Source of the DNA: CAYRYU01 sp964428355
Lineage (GTDB): Bacteria; Muiribacteriota; Ozemobacteria; Ozemobacterales; Ozemobacteraceae
DNA length: 64,000 bases
Assembly (NCBI GenBank): GCA_964428355.1
Contig: CAYRYU010000006.1
Span: forward strand, 1 to 64,000
Direction: 5' to 3'
Shown: positions 55,482 to 63,747 of the stretch, one piece after another
How positions within the stretch are numbered: position 1 is the first letter of the stretch
How the letters are laid out: each line of letters begins with the position of its first letter
Position numbers and translations under genes: made by a program
The notes under the pieces: generated by a model
What the model saw: only the letters and a program-made list of their open reading frames with translations
What the model was told of the DNA's origin: nothing
Database searches by the model: none

Positions 55482-55673
55482 ATGCAGGAGCTCCGTTTCG
55501 CCAAAAACCTCCTCGATGCCGCCCCTTCCGCCGCGCATGGCGAGGGAGCCCGATGTATCCACGCCTTGAACGTCCGCCTCGGAGAACCGGAGCGGGATGC
55601 GCTCGCCGTGGTCAGGGAACCCCGCCGAACCTTAATGTCCCTGCTCCATTCGGTGGAGCATCCCGAGGGTTGA
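55482..55673 (+). pseudogene. hypA: Probable hypA remnant (hydrogenase nickel-insertion protein)
   Basis: The 63-codon frame from ATG 55482 reads MQELRFAKNLLDAAPSAAHG followed by EGARCIHALNVRLGE, which parallels the N-terminus of HypA (MHEL-x-x-A-x-x-LLD ... A-x-x-x-V-x-x-L-x-V-x-x-GE). The nickel-ligand His2 is Gln, the zinc-ribbon half is missing and the frame ends early, so it cannot be functional HypA. No hydrogenase gene is in the window. Identification is by pattern only. Confidence 0.5.
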
Positions 55674-55773
55674 GGAAGTCCCGCTCTTGCACCTTGAATG
55701 GACGCGGTTTCCTCCCTCCTTCCGGAGGGTTGGACGAGGCATTTCGAAACGATGCCCCGAAGGGGGGTTTACT

Positions 55774-55860
55774 GTACGAAGAGTCCGAGCGTCAACAGGT
55801 TGTTCGATGGTTTTGCCGCCATGAATCTCGAAGCTCCTGTACAATCTTCGATGTATTTCA
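55774..55860 (+). pseudogene. Possible hypF fragment
   Basis: In one frame this stretch reads CTKSPSVNRLFDGFAAMNLE, similar to the C-terminal HypF signature 'TSSxGRLFDAVAALLGL'. It is only about 30 codons long and lies between the hypA-like and hypE-like fragments. Weak on its own; the neighbours make it worth noting. Confidence 0.3.
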
Positions 55861-56136
55861 GGCCAGCCCGTTTTCCTTGGCCGGATCACCGGAGAACCCT
55901 TCAAAACCGATGAGCACGGTCTTTCGGTCGGTCCGGCAGCCATCCAACCTGGCGACCGGATCCTTGTTTTGGGGGAAGTCCTCCCCCATGGACTCGCGAT
56001 CCTGTCCGCCCGGGAAGGTCCTTCCTTCGACCAGCCTCGGGCCTTTGGACGCAACCACTCCGCGGCCGAATGTCTGGCAGTGAGTTTCGCGCCAGCCCCT
56101 CCCATCTTTACATTCAAGAGTCCTTCCGAAGGGTAA
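55825..56136 (+). pseudogene. hypE: Probable hypE remnant (hydrogenase maturation, PurM-like C-terminal part)
   Basis: A frame open from a TGA at 55822 to TAA at 56134 has no start codon. It contains VGPAAIQPGDRILVLGEVL then PHGLAILSAREG, matching the HypE pattern 'PGDxVLxSGxIGDHGxAILxAREG'. The rest (residues after GPSF) does not match, and the flanking HypE domains are absent. It appears to be a degraded fragment. The other bases of 55289-56276 hold no intact gene. Confidence 0.5.
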
Positions 56137-56276
56137 ATCGATTGAATTCGGCCTCTTCGCGGGGGCAATTCCAAACCATTCTTAATCCTTCTTATCTGTA
56201 AAGTGGTCGGAATCCATGTTGTAATTCCCGATATCATGATCACCGCGAAATCGCGGGGCGGGGAGGCTTGCCAACT

Positions 56277-56903
56277 ATGTTTTCCGATCTCCACCAGTTT
56301 TCACTTTTCGGAATCAAGTTGATCGATTTCAATATGCTCGGAAATCTGGGTTTGAAGTTGCTGATAGACCTGGTTTTCACGCTGATCATCATCCGTTGGA
56401 TCTTCTTTCCCATCTACCGGGAGACCGATTACCTCTTCACTGCTTTCGTGATCAACGTCGTTGTTTTCACCATCTGCTTTTTCCTCGCGAACTTCAAGGT
56501 CGACAAAGGTTTCTCCTTCGGCCTTTTTGCGGTCTTGTCGATCGTTCGATACCGGACGGAGCAGATTCCCATCCGGCAGATGACTTACATGTTCGCCGCG
56601 ATAATAATCGGAGTGATCAACGCGCTTTCGGGAAAAATCATCAGCTTCACCGAATTGATCATCGTAAACTCGATAATCGCCATTGCCATCTACCTTCTCG
56701 AACGGACGACCTCCCCCAATGGCCACGTTGAAAAGACCATCAAGTATGGGAACATGGACCTCATCAAACCCGCAAGGTATCAGGAACTTCTGGCAGATCT
56801 CAAGGAGCGGACGGGATTGCCGATCACCAGGGTCGAGGTCGCGAACATCAACCTGATGAACAACTCCGCCGAAGTCCGCATTCATTACGAAAGGGGGGAA
56901 TGA
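56277..56903 (+). CDS. DUF4956 family membrane protein
   Basis: At 208 residues this is the usual family size. It has three or four transmembrane segments (LLIDLVFTLIIIRWIFF, LFTAFVINVVVFTICFFLA, MFAAIIIGVINALSG, IIVNSIIAIAIYLL) and the family signature FGLFAVLSIVRYRTEQIPIR, followed by a cytoplasmic domain ending VRIHYERGE. The function of DUF4956 is not established; it is often encoded beside VTC-domain or CotH-type genes, neither of which is here. I chose the ATG at 56277; a TTG nine bases upstream sits too close to the GGGGAGG site. The next gene starts 4 bases after the stop, so the two are likely cotranscribed. Confidence 0.85.
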   Translation: MFSDLHQFSLFGIKLIDFNMLGNLGLKLLIDLVFTLIIIRWIFFPIYRETDYLFTAFVINVVVFTICFFLANFKVDKGFSFGLFAVLSIVRYRTEQIPIRQMTYMFAAIIIGVINALSGKIISFTELIIVNSIIAIAIYLLERTTSPNGHVEKTIKYGNMDLIKPARYQELLADLKERTGLPITRVEVANINLMNNSAEVRIHYERGE

Positions 56904-56907
56904 CGAC

Positions 56908-58194
56908 GTGGATTTGTTTCGAAGCAGGTTCAGAAGCGTTCTCCCCCGACCCGGCCAACTGGCCGTCATCCTGATAATCCTTCTTCTGTCGGTTCCCCTT
57001 TCCGCCGAGGCGGGAGAAATGAATCCTGGCAAAAAGGCAACGAAAAAAGGCCATAAGAAAAGCCATAAGGAAACTGCGAGTGAATCAAAGAAGAACACCA
57101 AGAAAGGAAAAAGAGCCGGAAAAAACCCGAAGATTTCCTGTTTCTCGGGTCTTTCGGTCCAATATCACGACAACCTGTTCGGCCTTTCCAAGGAGCAGAT
57201 CGAAAAGTTCAATGAAATGGACGCCGGTGATATTGCCTCCAGTCGCTTCAAGGACATCGATTCAATCTCGGATTACGTAATGATCCCAAGTCTTGGGGCC
57301 CGTTTCGTTTGGAAACGGTCACCGCTCGGAAAGGTCTCCCTCATTTCCGGGCTCAAATACAATTTCACGGAAAAGAACCAGAGAGGACGTTACCCAGAAG
57401 GGCAGATCAGATTGAGGAAGTCCAACGGGAAAAGGGACCGACTTCTTCTTGATGCGGAAATCACACTGCGGAAGTTCCGGAAGAACTACCTATATGGGGT
57501 TGATGACTGGAACATGAACAAGAACGTGACCCGCAAGGAACGCTTGTACTCAGCGGCGGTTTTCGACGAGCACGAAGCCCGGCTTGGATACGAGCATACC
57601 TTCCTGAAGGGGGAGCACCGAAGATTTTCGGGCTTTTCGGCCCAACCTTTTCTTGGAATTCGAAAGCGGAAGTACAATTCCGCCTTCAGCAACCGCGATT
57701 TCCAACTCCATTTCGGAGGCATCCAGCTCGGGCTCGGGTTTTTCTCACGTCTCGACCTCAACGTCCGAGGACAGATCGAGAGCCTGAAATCGCCTTCAGG
57801 AAACGAGGTTTTCCTGTATGACGAAACGATTCCCCGGATCGACATCAACGGAGATGGAAAAATCAAGAAGAATGCCGCCTGCATCGGAGTAATCGACAGA
57901 TCGGCGAAACGAAAGGCCATCGAGATCGAATCCGAATACAGGTTTTCGAAGAGGTTCAGTATCCATGCCGGAGTCAAGCATCGAACGGAAGACTACTCCT
58001 CGTCGAATCCCCTTGACACCGGGCATTTCGAAAGAAACGGATACATGAGACAGGTGAAAACCGGTTTTTCAATTGCCCTTTCCAGGAACATCACGGGAAA
58101 GATCCAGTTCATCAAGCATGACGAGGTCAGCGGAGATGATGACCAATACGCGGAAAAGCGATATCAGGCATCCCTGGAATTCGATCTGGATTGA
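56908..58194 (+). CDS. Probable outer-membrane beta-barrel protein
   Basis: A GTG start with GGGGGGA upstream gives 428 residues. A signal peptide (LAVILIILLLSVPLSAEA) is followed by a very Lys-rich, disordered segment (about 38-73) and then alternating strands ending in aromatic residues (for example SLISGLKYNF, FGGIQLGLGFFSRLDLNVRG, SIHAGVKHRTEDY, KTGFSIALSRN). The last residues ASLEFDLD lack a terminal Phe but have barrel-like alternation. The pattern fits a barrel of about 14-18 strands. The gene is 4 bases downstream of the DUF4956 gene, which suggests an envelope-spanning partnership. No sequence family is recognised. Confidence 0.7.
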   Translation: MDLFRSRFRSVLPRPGQLAVILIILLLSVPLSAEAGEMNPGKKATKKGHKKSHKETASESKKNTKKGKRAGKNPKISCFSGLSVQYHDNLFGLSKEQIEKFNEMDAGDIASSRFKDIDSISDYVMIPSLGARFVWKRSPLGKVSLISGLKYNFTEKNQRGRYPEGQIRLRKSNGKRDRLLLDAEITLRKFRKNYLYGVDDWNMNKNVTRKERLYSAAVFDEHEARLGYEHTFLKGEHRRFSGFSAQPFLGIRKRKYNSAFSNRDFQLHFGGIQLGLGFFSRLDLNVRGQIESLKSPSGNEVFLYDETIPRIDINGDGKIKKNAACIGVIDRSAKRKAIEIESEYRFSKRFSIHAGVKHRTEDYSSSNPLDTGHFERNGYMRQVKTGFSIALSRNITGKIQFIKHDEVSGDDDQYAEKRYQASLEFDLD

Positions 58195-58231
58195 CACGGC
58201 TTATCTCGCTCACTTCAGGAGGGGAAAGAAA

Positions 58232-60241
58232 TTGAACACCAAACGGCTCGTTCTCATTGCAGCAATCGTTCTCACGCTTTTCACCACGGGATGTGGAAGC
58301 GGTGGAGGGGGAGAAACCGGTGGGAACAACCCCGTCGGAAGCTCTGTTTCCCTGACCAGCACTCAGACCAATACCACGGGAACATCGACCGCTACCAGCA
58401 CTTCGACGGCTACCACGGCCGGAACGACCTACGGCACAAACGTCGCACAAGCTCTTTCGGGGAAATTCCCCAACCACGGGGTGTCCACCGATTACGTGGT
58501 GGTTGATTCGGGCCGGATTCCCATCAGGCTGAACGGGTCATCCGTTTCGGTGAATTCGCCTCAAGTCAGCGCTTCAGGGACGAGAGTGACGATCAACTCC
58601 CCGGGAACCTACGTCGTGACCGGCTCCCTGGCCGACGGACAACTTATCGTGGATTCTTCCGCCGCAGGAATCGTCAAGGTCATCTTTAGCGGAGTCTCCA
58701 TCACCTGTTCCGACAGTTCCCCGTTCTTCGTCAGGAACTGCGAGAAAGCGGTCCTCGTTCTCGCCGGAGGAACCACCAATTCGCTTAACGACGGCTCTTC
58801 TTACGTGTTCGAGGACGTCGCGGCAGGTGAACCCAATGGCGCGATCTTCAGCAAGGACAACCTCTCCATCTGCGGAAGCGGCACCCTGAAGGTCACCGCC
58901 AACTTCGCCGACGGAATCGTCTCCAAAGACGGGCTTGTCATCAACGGCGGAGACATTTCCGTAATCGCCGTTGACGACGGGATCCGCGGAAAGGACTACC
59001 TCGTCGTCGACGGCGGGAACCTGGACATCCACGCGGGGGGCGACGGCCTCAAATCAACCGAGGACGCTGACGCTTCCAGGGGGTATGTCCTGGTCCGCGG
59101 CGGCGCAATGAAGATCGTCTCCGCGGGAGACGGAATCTCGGGCCAGACCGATGTCCTCGTTTCCGCTGGCAATATCTCGATCACGGCCGGGGGAGGAAGC
59201 GGCCGCACAGTCGCTGCGGATTCCTCCGCGAAGGGAATCAAGGGAGCCGCAAGCGTGATCATCGATTCGGGTGCGATATCCATCAGTTCTGCCGATGATT
59301 GCCTCCATACGAACGGAAGTCTGACGCTGGGGAACCCAACACTCTCCCTTTCGTCCGGGGATGACGGAGTCCACGCCGACACTTCAATCGTGATCAATGA
59401 TTCCGCCATCGATATCGGGAAGTCCTACGAAGGAATCGAAGCCGTTTCGGTCATTCTCAACGGGGGAAAACTCCGCATAATCGCGAGCGACGACGGAATC
59501 AACGGAGCCGGAGGGGCGGACGGCTCGGCCGCTGGGAGTTTCCCGTCGCCCGGAAACGCCAGCCTCTTCATCAACGGAGGCTACTTTTTCATCACGGCGG
59601 CGGGAGACGGGATCGACATCAACGGGGCAATCACGATGACGGCCGGAACGGTAATCGTTAACGGGCCGACGGAGAACAACAATGCCGCGATCGATTACGA
59701 TACCTCGTTCAAGTTGAGCGGAGGTTTCCTGGTTGCTGCCGGAAGCTCGGGAATGGCGATGACCGCCGGTCCTTCGTCGACCCAATGTGCGCTCCTCGTT
59801 AACCTCACCTCCACGATGAGCGCGGGGACCCTGTTCAATATCCGAACTTCCGGGGGAGAGAACATCCTGACATTCGCCCCTTCGAAGAATTTCCAATCCG
59901 TTGCGTTCTCCTCGCCGAAACTTCTCCAGGGAACCTCCTACACGGTCTCATTCGGTGGAAGCATGTCCGGAACTCTTTCGGACGGCCTCTATGAGTCGGG
60001 AACATACTCGAACGGCACGGAATTCGCGGATTTCACGATCTCGGACATAGTTACCACGATCGGAACATCTGGAATGGGCCCCGGAGGGATCGGAGATCCC
60101 GGAAACCCTGGGAACCCCGGGAACCCCGGTGGAAATGGAATTCCCCCTGGAGGCTTCGGTCCGGGCTCGGGAACGTTCCCGATTGGGCCGGGAAGCGGAA
60201 CATTCCCCATCGGCCCCGGAAGCGGGACGATGCCTTTCTGA
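58232..60241 (+). CDS. Lipoprotein with DUF4353-type carbohydrate-binding-like repeats
   Basis: The TTG at 58232 has a perfect AGGAGG 9 nt upstream and gives a lipoprotein signal LTLFTTGC (Cys near residue 21); longer frames overlap the previous gene and lose it. The 669 residues contain a Thr/Ser-rich linker (about 35-75), then short repeated right-handed helix-like units with the theme GDGI/DDGI (SKDGLVINGGDISVIAVDDG, GRDYLVV, GGNLDIHAGGDGLKST). This is the organisation of DUF4353 carbohydrate-binding domain proteins. It ends with a collagen-like Gly-Pro-Asn tail (GNPGNPGNPGG) and repeats of GPGSGTFPI. It would sit on the outer face of a membrane, possibly as a surface adhesin or polysaccharide binder. 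It follows the barrel gene by 37 bases. Confidence 0.8.
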   Translation: MNTKRLVLIAAIVLTLFTTGCGSGGGGETGGNNPVGSSVSLTSTQTNTTGTSTATSTSTATTAGTTYGTNVAQALSGKFPNHGVSTDYVVVDSGRIPIRLNGSSVSVNSPQVSASGTRVTINSPGTYVVTGSLADGQLIVDSSAAGIVKVIFSGVSITCSDSSPFFVRNCEKAVLVLAGGTTNSLNDGSSYVFEDVAAGEPNGAIFSKDNLSICGSGTLKVTANFADGIVSKDGLVINGGDISVIAVDDGIRGKDYLVVDGGNLDIHAGGDGLKSTEDADASRGYVLVRGGAMKIVSAGDGISGQTDVLVSAGNISITAGGGSGRTVAADSSAKGIKGAASVIIDSGAISISSADDCLHTNGSLTLGNPTLSLSSGDDGVHADTSIVINDSAIDIGKSYEGIEAVSVILNGGKLRIIASDDGINGAGGADGSAAGSFPSPGNASLFINGGYFFITAAGDGIDINGAITMTAGTVIVNGPTENNNAAIDYDTSFKLSGGFLVAAGSSGMAMTAGPSSTQCALLVNLTSTMSAGTLFNIRTSGGENILTFAPSKNFQSVAFSSPKLLQGTSYTVSFGGSMSGTLSDGLYESGTYSNGTEFADFTISDIVTTIGTSGMGPGGIGDPGNPGNPGNPGGNGIPPGGFGPGSGTFPIGPGSGTFPIGPGSGTMPF

Positions 60242-60312
60242 CATCCTGATTCCGCACATCGGTCCCCAGGAAGCCAGAATCTGGGAGAGATGCTCCGACA
60301 AGGTAGCAACGG

Positions 60313-60359
60313 GGACGCATGGACCCAAACAATCAGTTCATGCGTCCTTCTACTTTTTT
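60313..60359 (+). terminator. Rho-independent terminator
   Basis: Stem GGACGCATGGAC/GTTCATGCGTCC (12 bp, one G-U pair) with an 11-nt loop, followed by TTCTACTTTTTT. It ends the lipoprotein transcript. The T tract overlaps the last codons (Lys-Lys-stop) of the convergent argH. Confidence 0.85.
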
Positions 60360-61630
60360 CGCCGGCCCGGCTCCCGACAGCATTTTCCACCTTTTCCCGA
60401 AGAGTGGGCCGAAGGCCGGACAACCTCGGCGGGGATTCCGGACGCGAGTTCGGCGGCGAGTTCGGCCGCGACCCTGCGATAGGCGTCCCGGAAGGGAACC
60501 CCCCTTTTCACCAGATCGCAAGCCCGTTCGGTGGCGAACAGCTCCGAAGTCATTGCCGACCGGCACCGTTCCTCATCGACTTCAAGGTCTTCGATTACGG
60601 CAGTCATGACCGCCAGGGAATCGCGCGTCAGGGAAAGGGATTCCAAGAGAGGTTTTTTCGTCCATTGGAGGTCGCGATGGTAGCCGGTCAAAAGATTTCC
60701 GACGATTCCCTGGATCCGATCCTGGCATGAGGCGACGACGTGAACCCCGGCCCTGACGAGCTCGAGGACGTCGGGGTTCTTCTTCTGGGGCATCAGTGAG
60801 CTCCCGGTACAAAACCTGTCGGGAAGTTTGAACCAACCGAAATCGGGGAGAGAGAAAAGGATCAGATCCGTGGCCATCCGGTTCAGGTCGAACATCACCT
60901 GCACGAGGACCTGGACGACGGCGAGGTCGAACTTTCCTCTGGAAAGCTGGGCATAGACAGGGTTTCTCTGAATCCGGCCGAAACCCATATCCGATGCGGT
61001 GAAAGTGCGGTCGAGCGGAAGGGGGACTCCGTATCCCGCCCCGGTCCCAAGGGGAGACTGATCGAGAAGGTTCTCAACGGCTTCGATCAAGGGGACATCA
61101 TCGGAAAGGGCGTCCAGAAAAGCTCCTGTCCAGATCGAGATCGAGGAGGGCATGGCTTTCCGGGTATGGGTGAACCCCGGGATCGGAACCTTTCCGGACC
61201 GGCGGGCGAGCTTCCGAAGCGCCCCCCGAAGGCCGGAGATCCCCTTCCTGACCCCCGCGAGCCTGTCCCGCTGGAGGAGGCGAATTGCAGTCAGGACCTG
61301 GTCGTTTCTGGACCGACCGGCATGGATCTTCTTTCCGGCATCGCCGAGCTTGCTGGTCAGCCGGTCTTCGATGTAGGTGTGGCAATCCTCGAGGCCCGGA
61401 TCGATAGTGATCCGGCCCGCCCTGGCATCTCGGGTTATGGCGGCAAGCTCTCGTTCGATGCCCGCAAGTTCCCCTTGGTCGAGAAGTCCGATACGCTTGA
61501 GACCACGGGCGTGAGCCCGGGATCCGATGCAATCGTATTCAATCAGCTCGAGGTCGAGCACTGGGTCTTCCCCGACAGTGAACTTTTCCACCGCGGCGTC
61601 AAGGGAACCGCCTTTGTCCCAGAGTTTCAT
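60350..61630 (-). CDS. argH: Argininosuccinate lyase
   Basis: This 426-residue protein carries out the last step of arginine synthesis, splitting argininosuccinate to arginine and fumarate. It has the fumarase/aspartase superfamily signature GSSLMPQKKNPD (Met280) and the family features EDCHTYIEDRL, KIHAGRSRNDQV and PIPGFTHTRKAMP. The length is slightly short of the usual ~460 residues. The ATG overlaps the argG stop (ATGA), so the two are translated together. Confidence 0.95.
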   Translation of the reverse strand: MKLWDKGGSLDAAVEKFTVGEDPVLDLELIEYDCIGSRAHARGLKRIGLLDQGELAGIERELAAITRDARAGRITIDPGLEDCHTYIEDRLTSKLGDAGKKIHAGRSRNDQVLTAIRLLQRDRLAGVRKGISGLRGALRKLARRSGKVPIPGFTHTRKAMPSSISIWTGAFLDALSDDVPLIEAVENLLDQSPLGTGAGYGVPLPLDRTFTASDMGFGRIQRNPVYAQLSRGKFDLAVVQVLVQVMFDLNRMATDLILFSLPDFGWFKLPDRFCTGSSLMPQKKNPDVLELVRAGVHVVASCQDRIQGIVGNLLTGYHRDLQWTKKPLLESLSLTRDSLAVMTAVIEDLEVDEERCRSAMTSELFATERACDLVKRGVPFRDAYRRVAAELAAELASGIPAEVVRPSAHSSGKGGKCCREPGRRKK

Positions 61631-62904
61631 TTTGTCTTCGAGGAGCGCAGGATTCCGCGCCGCCAGTCGAAGGGGCGATCCGCCCTGAGAACGAGGTGGT
61701 GGGCCTTGAGACGCTGGGCGTTGATGTTGATGAAGCCCCTCGAATCAGTCTGGTCGAAACCGCCCTCGACCTCCATGCTGGAAAGGTCCTTGTTGTAGAG
61801 CGAGGTCGGGGAAGTCCGGGCAATGACCATAGCATTTCCCTTGTACAAGGAAAGGGTGACGGTTCCGTCGATGGCTTCCTGGCTCTTCGCGAATGCGGCG
61901 AGAAGGAAATCCATTTCGGGGGAGAACCAGAACCCGTTGTAGATGACCTCGGAAAACTTGGGCGTGAGCGTGTCACGTAGCCGCATGACCTCTTTGTCCA
62001 TCGCGATCGCCTCGAGATCGCGATGCGAATTCCAGAGAATCGTTCCACCCGGCGTCTCGTAGATACCCCGGGACTTGATCCCCACGAAACGGTTTTCGAC
62101 CATGTCCATGCGTCCGATTCCGTTCTCGCTTCCGAGACGGTTCAGGTATTCGAACAAGGCAAGCGGTTCCCGCTCCTCGTGACCATCCTCGAGGTTCTTC
62201 ACCCGCACGGGGCTGCCGTCCCGGAACTCGATCTCGATCCTGGTTTCCCGATCGGGAGCATTGCGGGGCGAGGTGGTAAGGCTGTAGACCTCTTCGGCGG
62301 CAACGAACCCGGGGTCTTCGAGAATTCCGGCCTCGTGACTGATGTGCATGAGGTTCTCGTCCTCGCTGTAGGGTTTGTCCCGCTGCGCCTTGACCGGAAT
62401 ACCGTGCTTCTCGGCGTAGGCGATCATGTCGGACCGGCCTTTGAATTGGGAAAGGAACTCGTGGTCCTTCCAGGGCGATATCACCTTGATCGAAGGGTCG
62501 AGCGCGTAATAGGTAAGCTCGAACCGCACCTGGTCGTTCCCCTTCCCGGTGGCTCCGTGGGCGACATACCGGGCACCCTCTTCGGCCGCGACCTCCATCT
62601 GCGCCTTGCCGATAAGGGGACGAGCGAGCGAGGTTCCGAGGAGATACCGGCTTTCGTAAACGGCGTTTCCCCAGAGGGCGGGAAAAATGAAATCAGTGAC
62701 GAACTCCCTGCGCAGGTCTCGAACATGGACCTTTGCCGCACCGGTCGTCAGGGCCTTTTTCTCGACCGCGGCGAAATCCTCTCGCTGGCCAACGTTCCCG
62801 ACGAAACAAACGACCTCGAAGCCTTTCTCGCAAAGCCACTTGAGTATGACGGAAGTGTCGAGTCCACCGCTGTATGCCAGAACAACCTTCTTCTTTTCCT
62901 TCAT
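61627..62904 (-). CDS. argG: Argininosuccinate synthase
   Basis: This protein couples citrulline to aspartate using ATP. Starting at the ATG 62904 after GGAGGAA gives 425 residues; a longer frame upstream to 63090 adds non-homologous residues. The N-terminal ATP-binding motif LAYSGGLDTS (9-18) and the later HGATGKGNDQVRFE and SRGIYETPGGTILW are diagnostic. It overlaps argH by four bases. No other arginine genes are in the window. Confidence 0.95.
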   Translation of the reverse strand: MKEKKKVVLAYSGGLDTSVILKWLCEKGFEVVCFVGNVGQREDFAAVEKKALTTGAAKVHVRDLRREFVTDFIFPALWGNAVYESRYLLGTSLARPLIGKAQMEVAAEEGARYVAHGATGKGNDQVRFELTYYALDPSIKVISPWKDHEFLSQFKGRSDMIAYAEKHGIPVKAQRDKPYSEDENLMHISHEAGILEDPGFVAAEEVYSLTTSPRNAPDRETRIEIEFRDGSPVRVKNLEDGHEEREPLALFEYLNRLGSENGIGRMDMVENRFVGIKSRGIYETPGGTILWNSHRDLEAIAMDKEVMRLRDTLTPKFSEVIYNGFWFSPEMDFLLAAFAKSQEAIDGTVTLSLYKGNAMVIARTSPTSLYNKDLSSMEVEGGFDQTDSRGFININAQRLKAHHLVLRADRPFDWRRGILRSSKTK

Positions 62905-63098
62905 TTCTTCCTCCGGTGCAGGGGCTCGAAGCCCGCCGCGACGGCCCATTATCGGTTTCCCGCCACGTAATGTCAATCTTCGATTTCGTGGGATCGGGTC
63001 AAACTCCTCTGCCTTCCATTCAGCCCATTGAAGATGACCACGAAGAACACCCAGGTCGGAAAGGTCTCCCTGCAGGGTGAGATTTCCCAATTTCGTGA

Positions 63099-63127
63099 CC
63101 TTAGTGAGCTTTGCGTCTTCGTGGTGA
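63099..63127. repeat. Dispersed 29-bp intergenic repeat, copy 2
   Basis: CCTTAGTGAGC...TTCGTGGTGA matches the copy at 7612-7640 at 23 of 29 positions. A separate hairpin TTCCCGAT/ATCGGGAA lies at 63188-63211 in the same intergenic region, without a T tract. Confidence 0.55.
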
Positions 63128-63282
63128 GCCCGGTGAGAAAAACCAGAATTTCGGTCAGACCCCGATCCTTTCAGGGAACGAGGGTGGTTCCCGATTCCCC
63201 TAGATCGGGAATCAAGGCATCACCGGGATTTGTCCGGGCAAATGGGATTAGGGTCTGGAAAGGGTTGTCTGTGCCCCGTGGT

Positions 63283-63723
63283 TCAGGGAACTATGGTTAC
63301 CGGGATCGCCTGGGCTTCGGAGGTGAGGCTCTCGCTGCCCAGCCAGAAGGAGAAATTTTGGGTTCCGGTCGCAATGGCGGAAAGATCCGCTGGCGAATAG
63401 ACGAAGTCCCCCTGGAAGGAACCAGCGACCGCCCCCCCATTCCCCAAAGAGAGGGTCTGGATCTTGGTGGTCACGTTGGCGACTTCCATGGTTCCGCTGA
63501 GCGTGGTGGGAGCGGCGGTGGCGGTCCAGTTGCATGTGACCCTAATCGTACCGCCGGCAGACTTCGAGAGCGAGGTGTTTCCCGTTGCCGCGAGCGAAGA
63601 AATCCCGATTCCGGCCGAAGCCGCCACGGGATAGGAGGTGGTATCATTCTTATCGCAGGCAACGAGCAGCGTTACCGCCGCCAGAAGAATCGAAAGAACG
63701 GCAAACCTTCTCGAAAGAACCAT
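63283..63723 (-). CDS. Small lipoprotein of unknown function, 146 aa
   Basis: AGGAGG lies about 7 nt before the ATG. The N-terminus MVLSRRFAVLSILLAAVTLL ends in VAC, a clear lipobox (LVAC, Cys23). The mature part is Ser/Thr/Ala/Gly rich with alternating strands (GGTIRVTCNWTATAA, AVAGSFQGDFVYSP, NFSFWLGSESL) that fit a small immunoglobulin-like or lectin-like beta sandwich. No named family is evident. It is downstream of ftsY in the same direction but separated by 24 bases and its own ribosome binding site. Confidence 0.72.
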   Translation of the reverse strand: MVLSRRFAVLSILLAAVTLLVACDKNDTTSYPVAASAGIGISSLAATGNTSLSKSAGGTIRVTCNWTATAAPTTLSGTMEVANVTTKIQTLSLGNGGAVAGSFQGDFVYSPADLSAIATGTQNFSFWLGSESLTSEAQAIPVTIVP

Positions 63724-63747
63724 CTTCGCCCTCCTTGTGGCCCTGGA

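Noticed and set aside
55632..56294. A 220-codon minus-strand frame in the gene-poor region
   Set aside because: Its composition is that of an antisense shadow, and the plus strand shows better family-like motifs (HypA, HypE) in the same place.
63188..63211. Terminator for the lipoprotein gene
   Set aside because: The 8-bp hairpin is real, but no T tract follows it on the minus strand.
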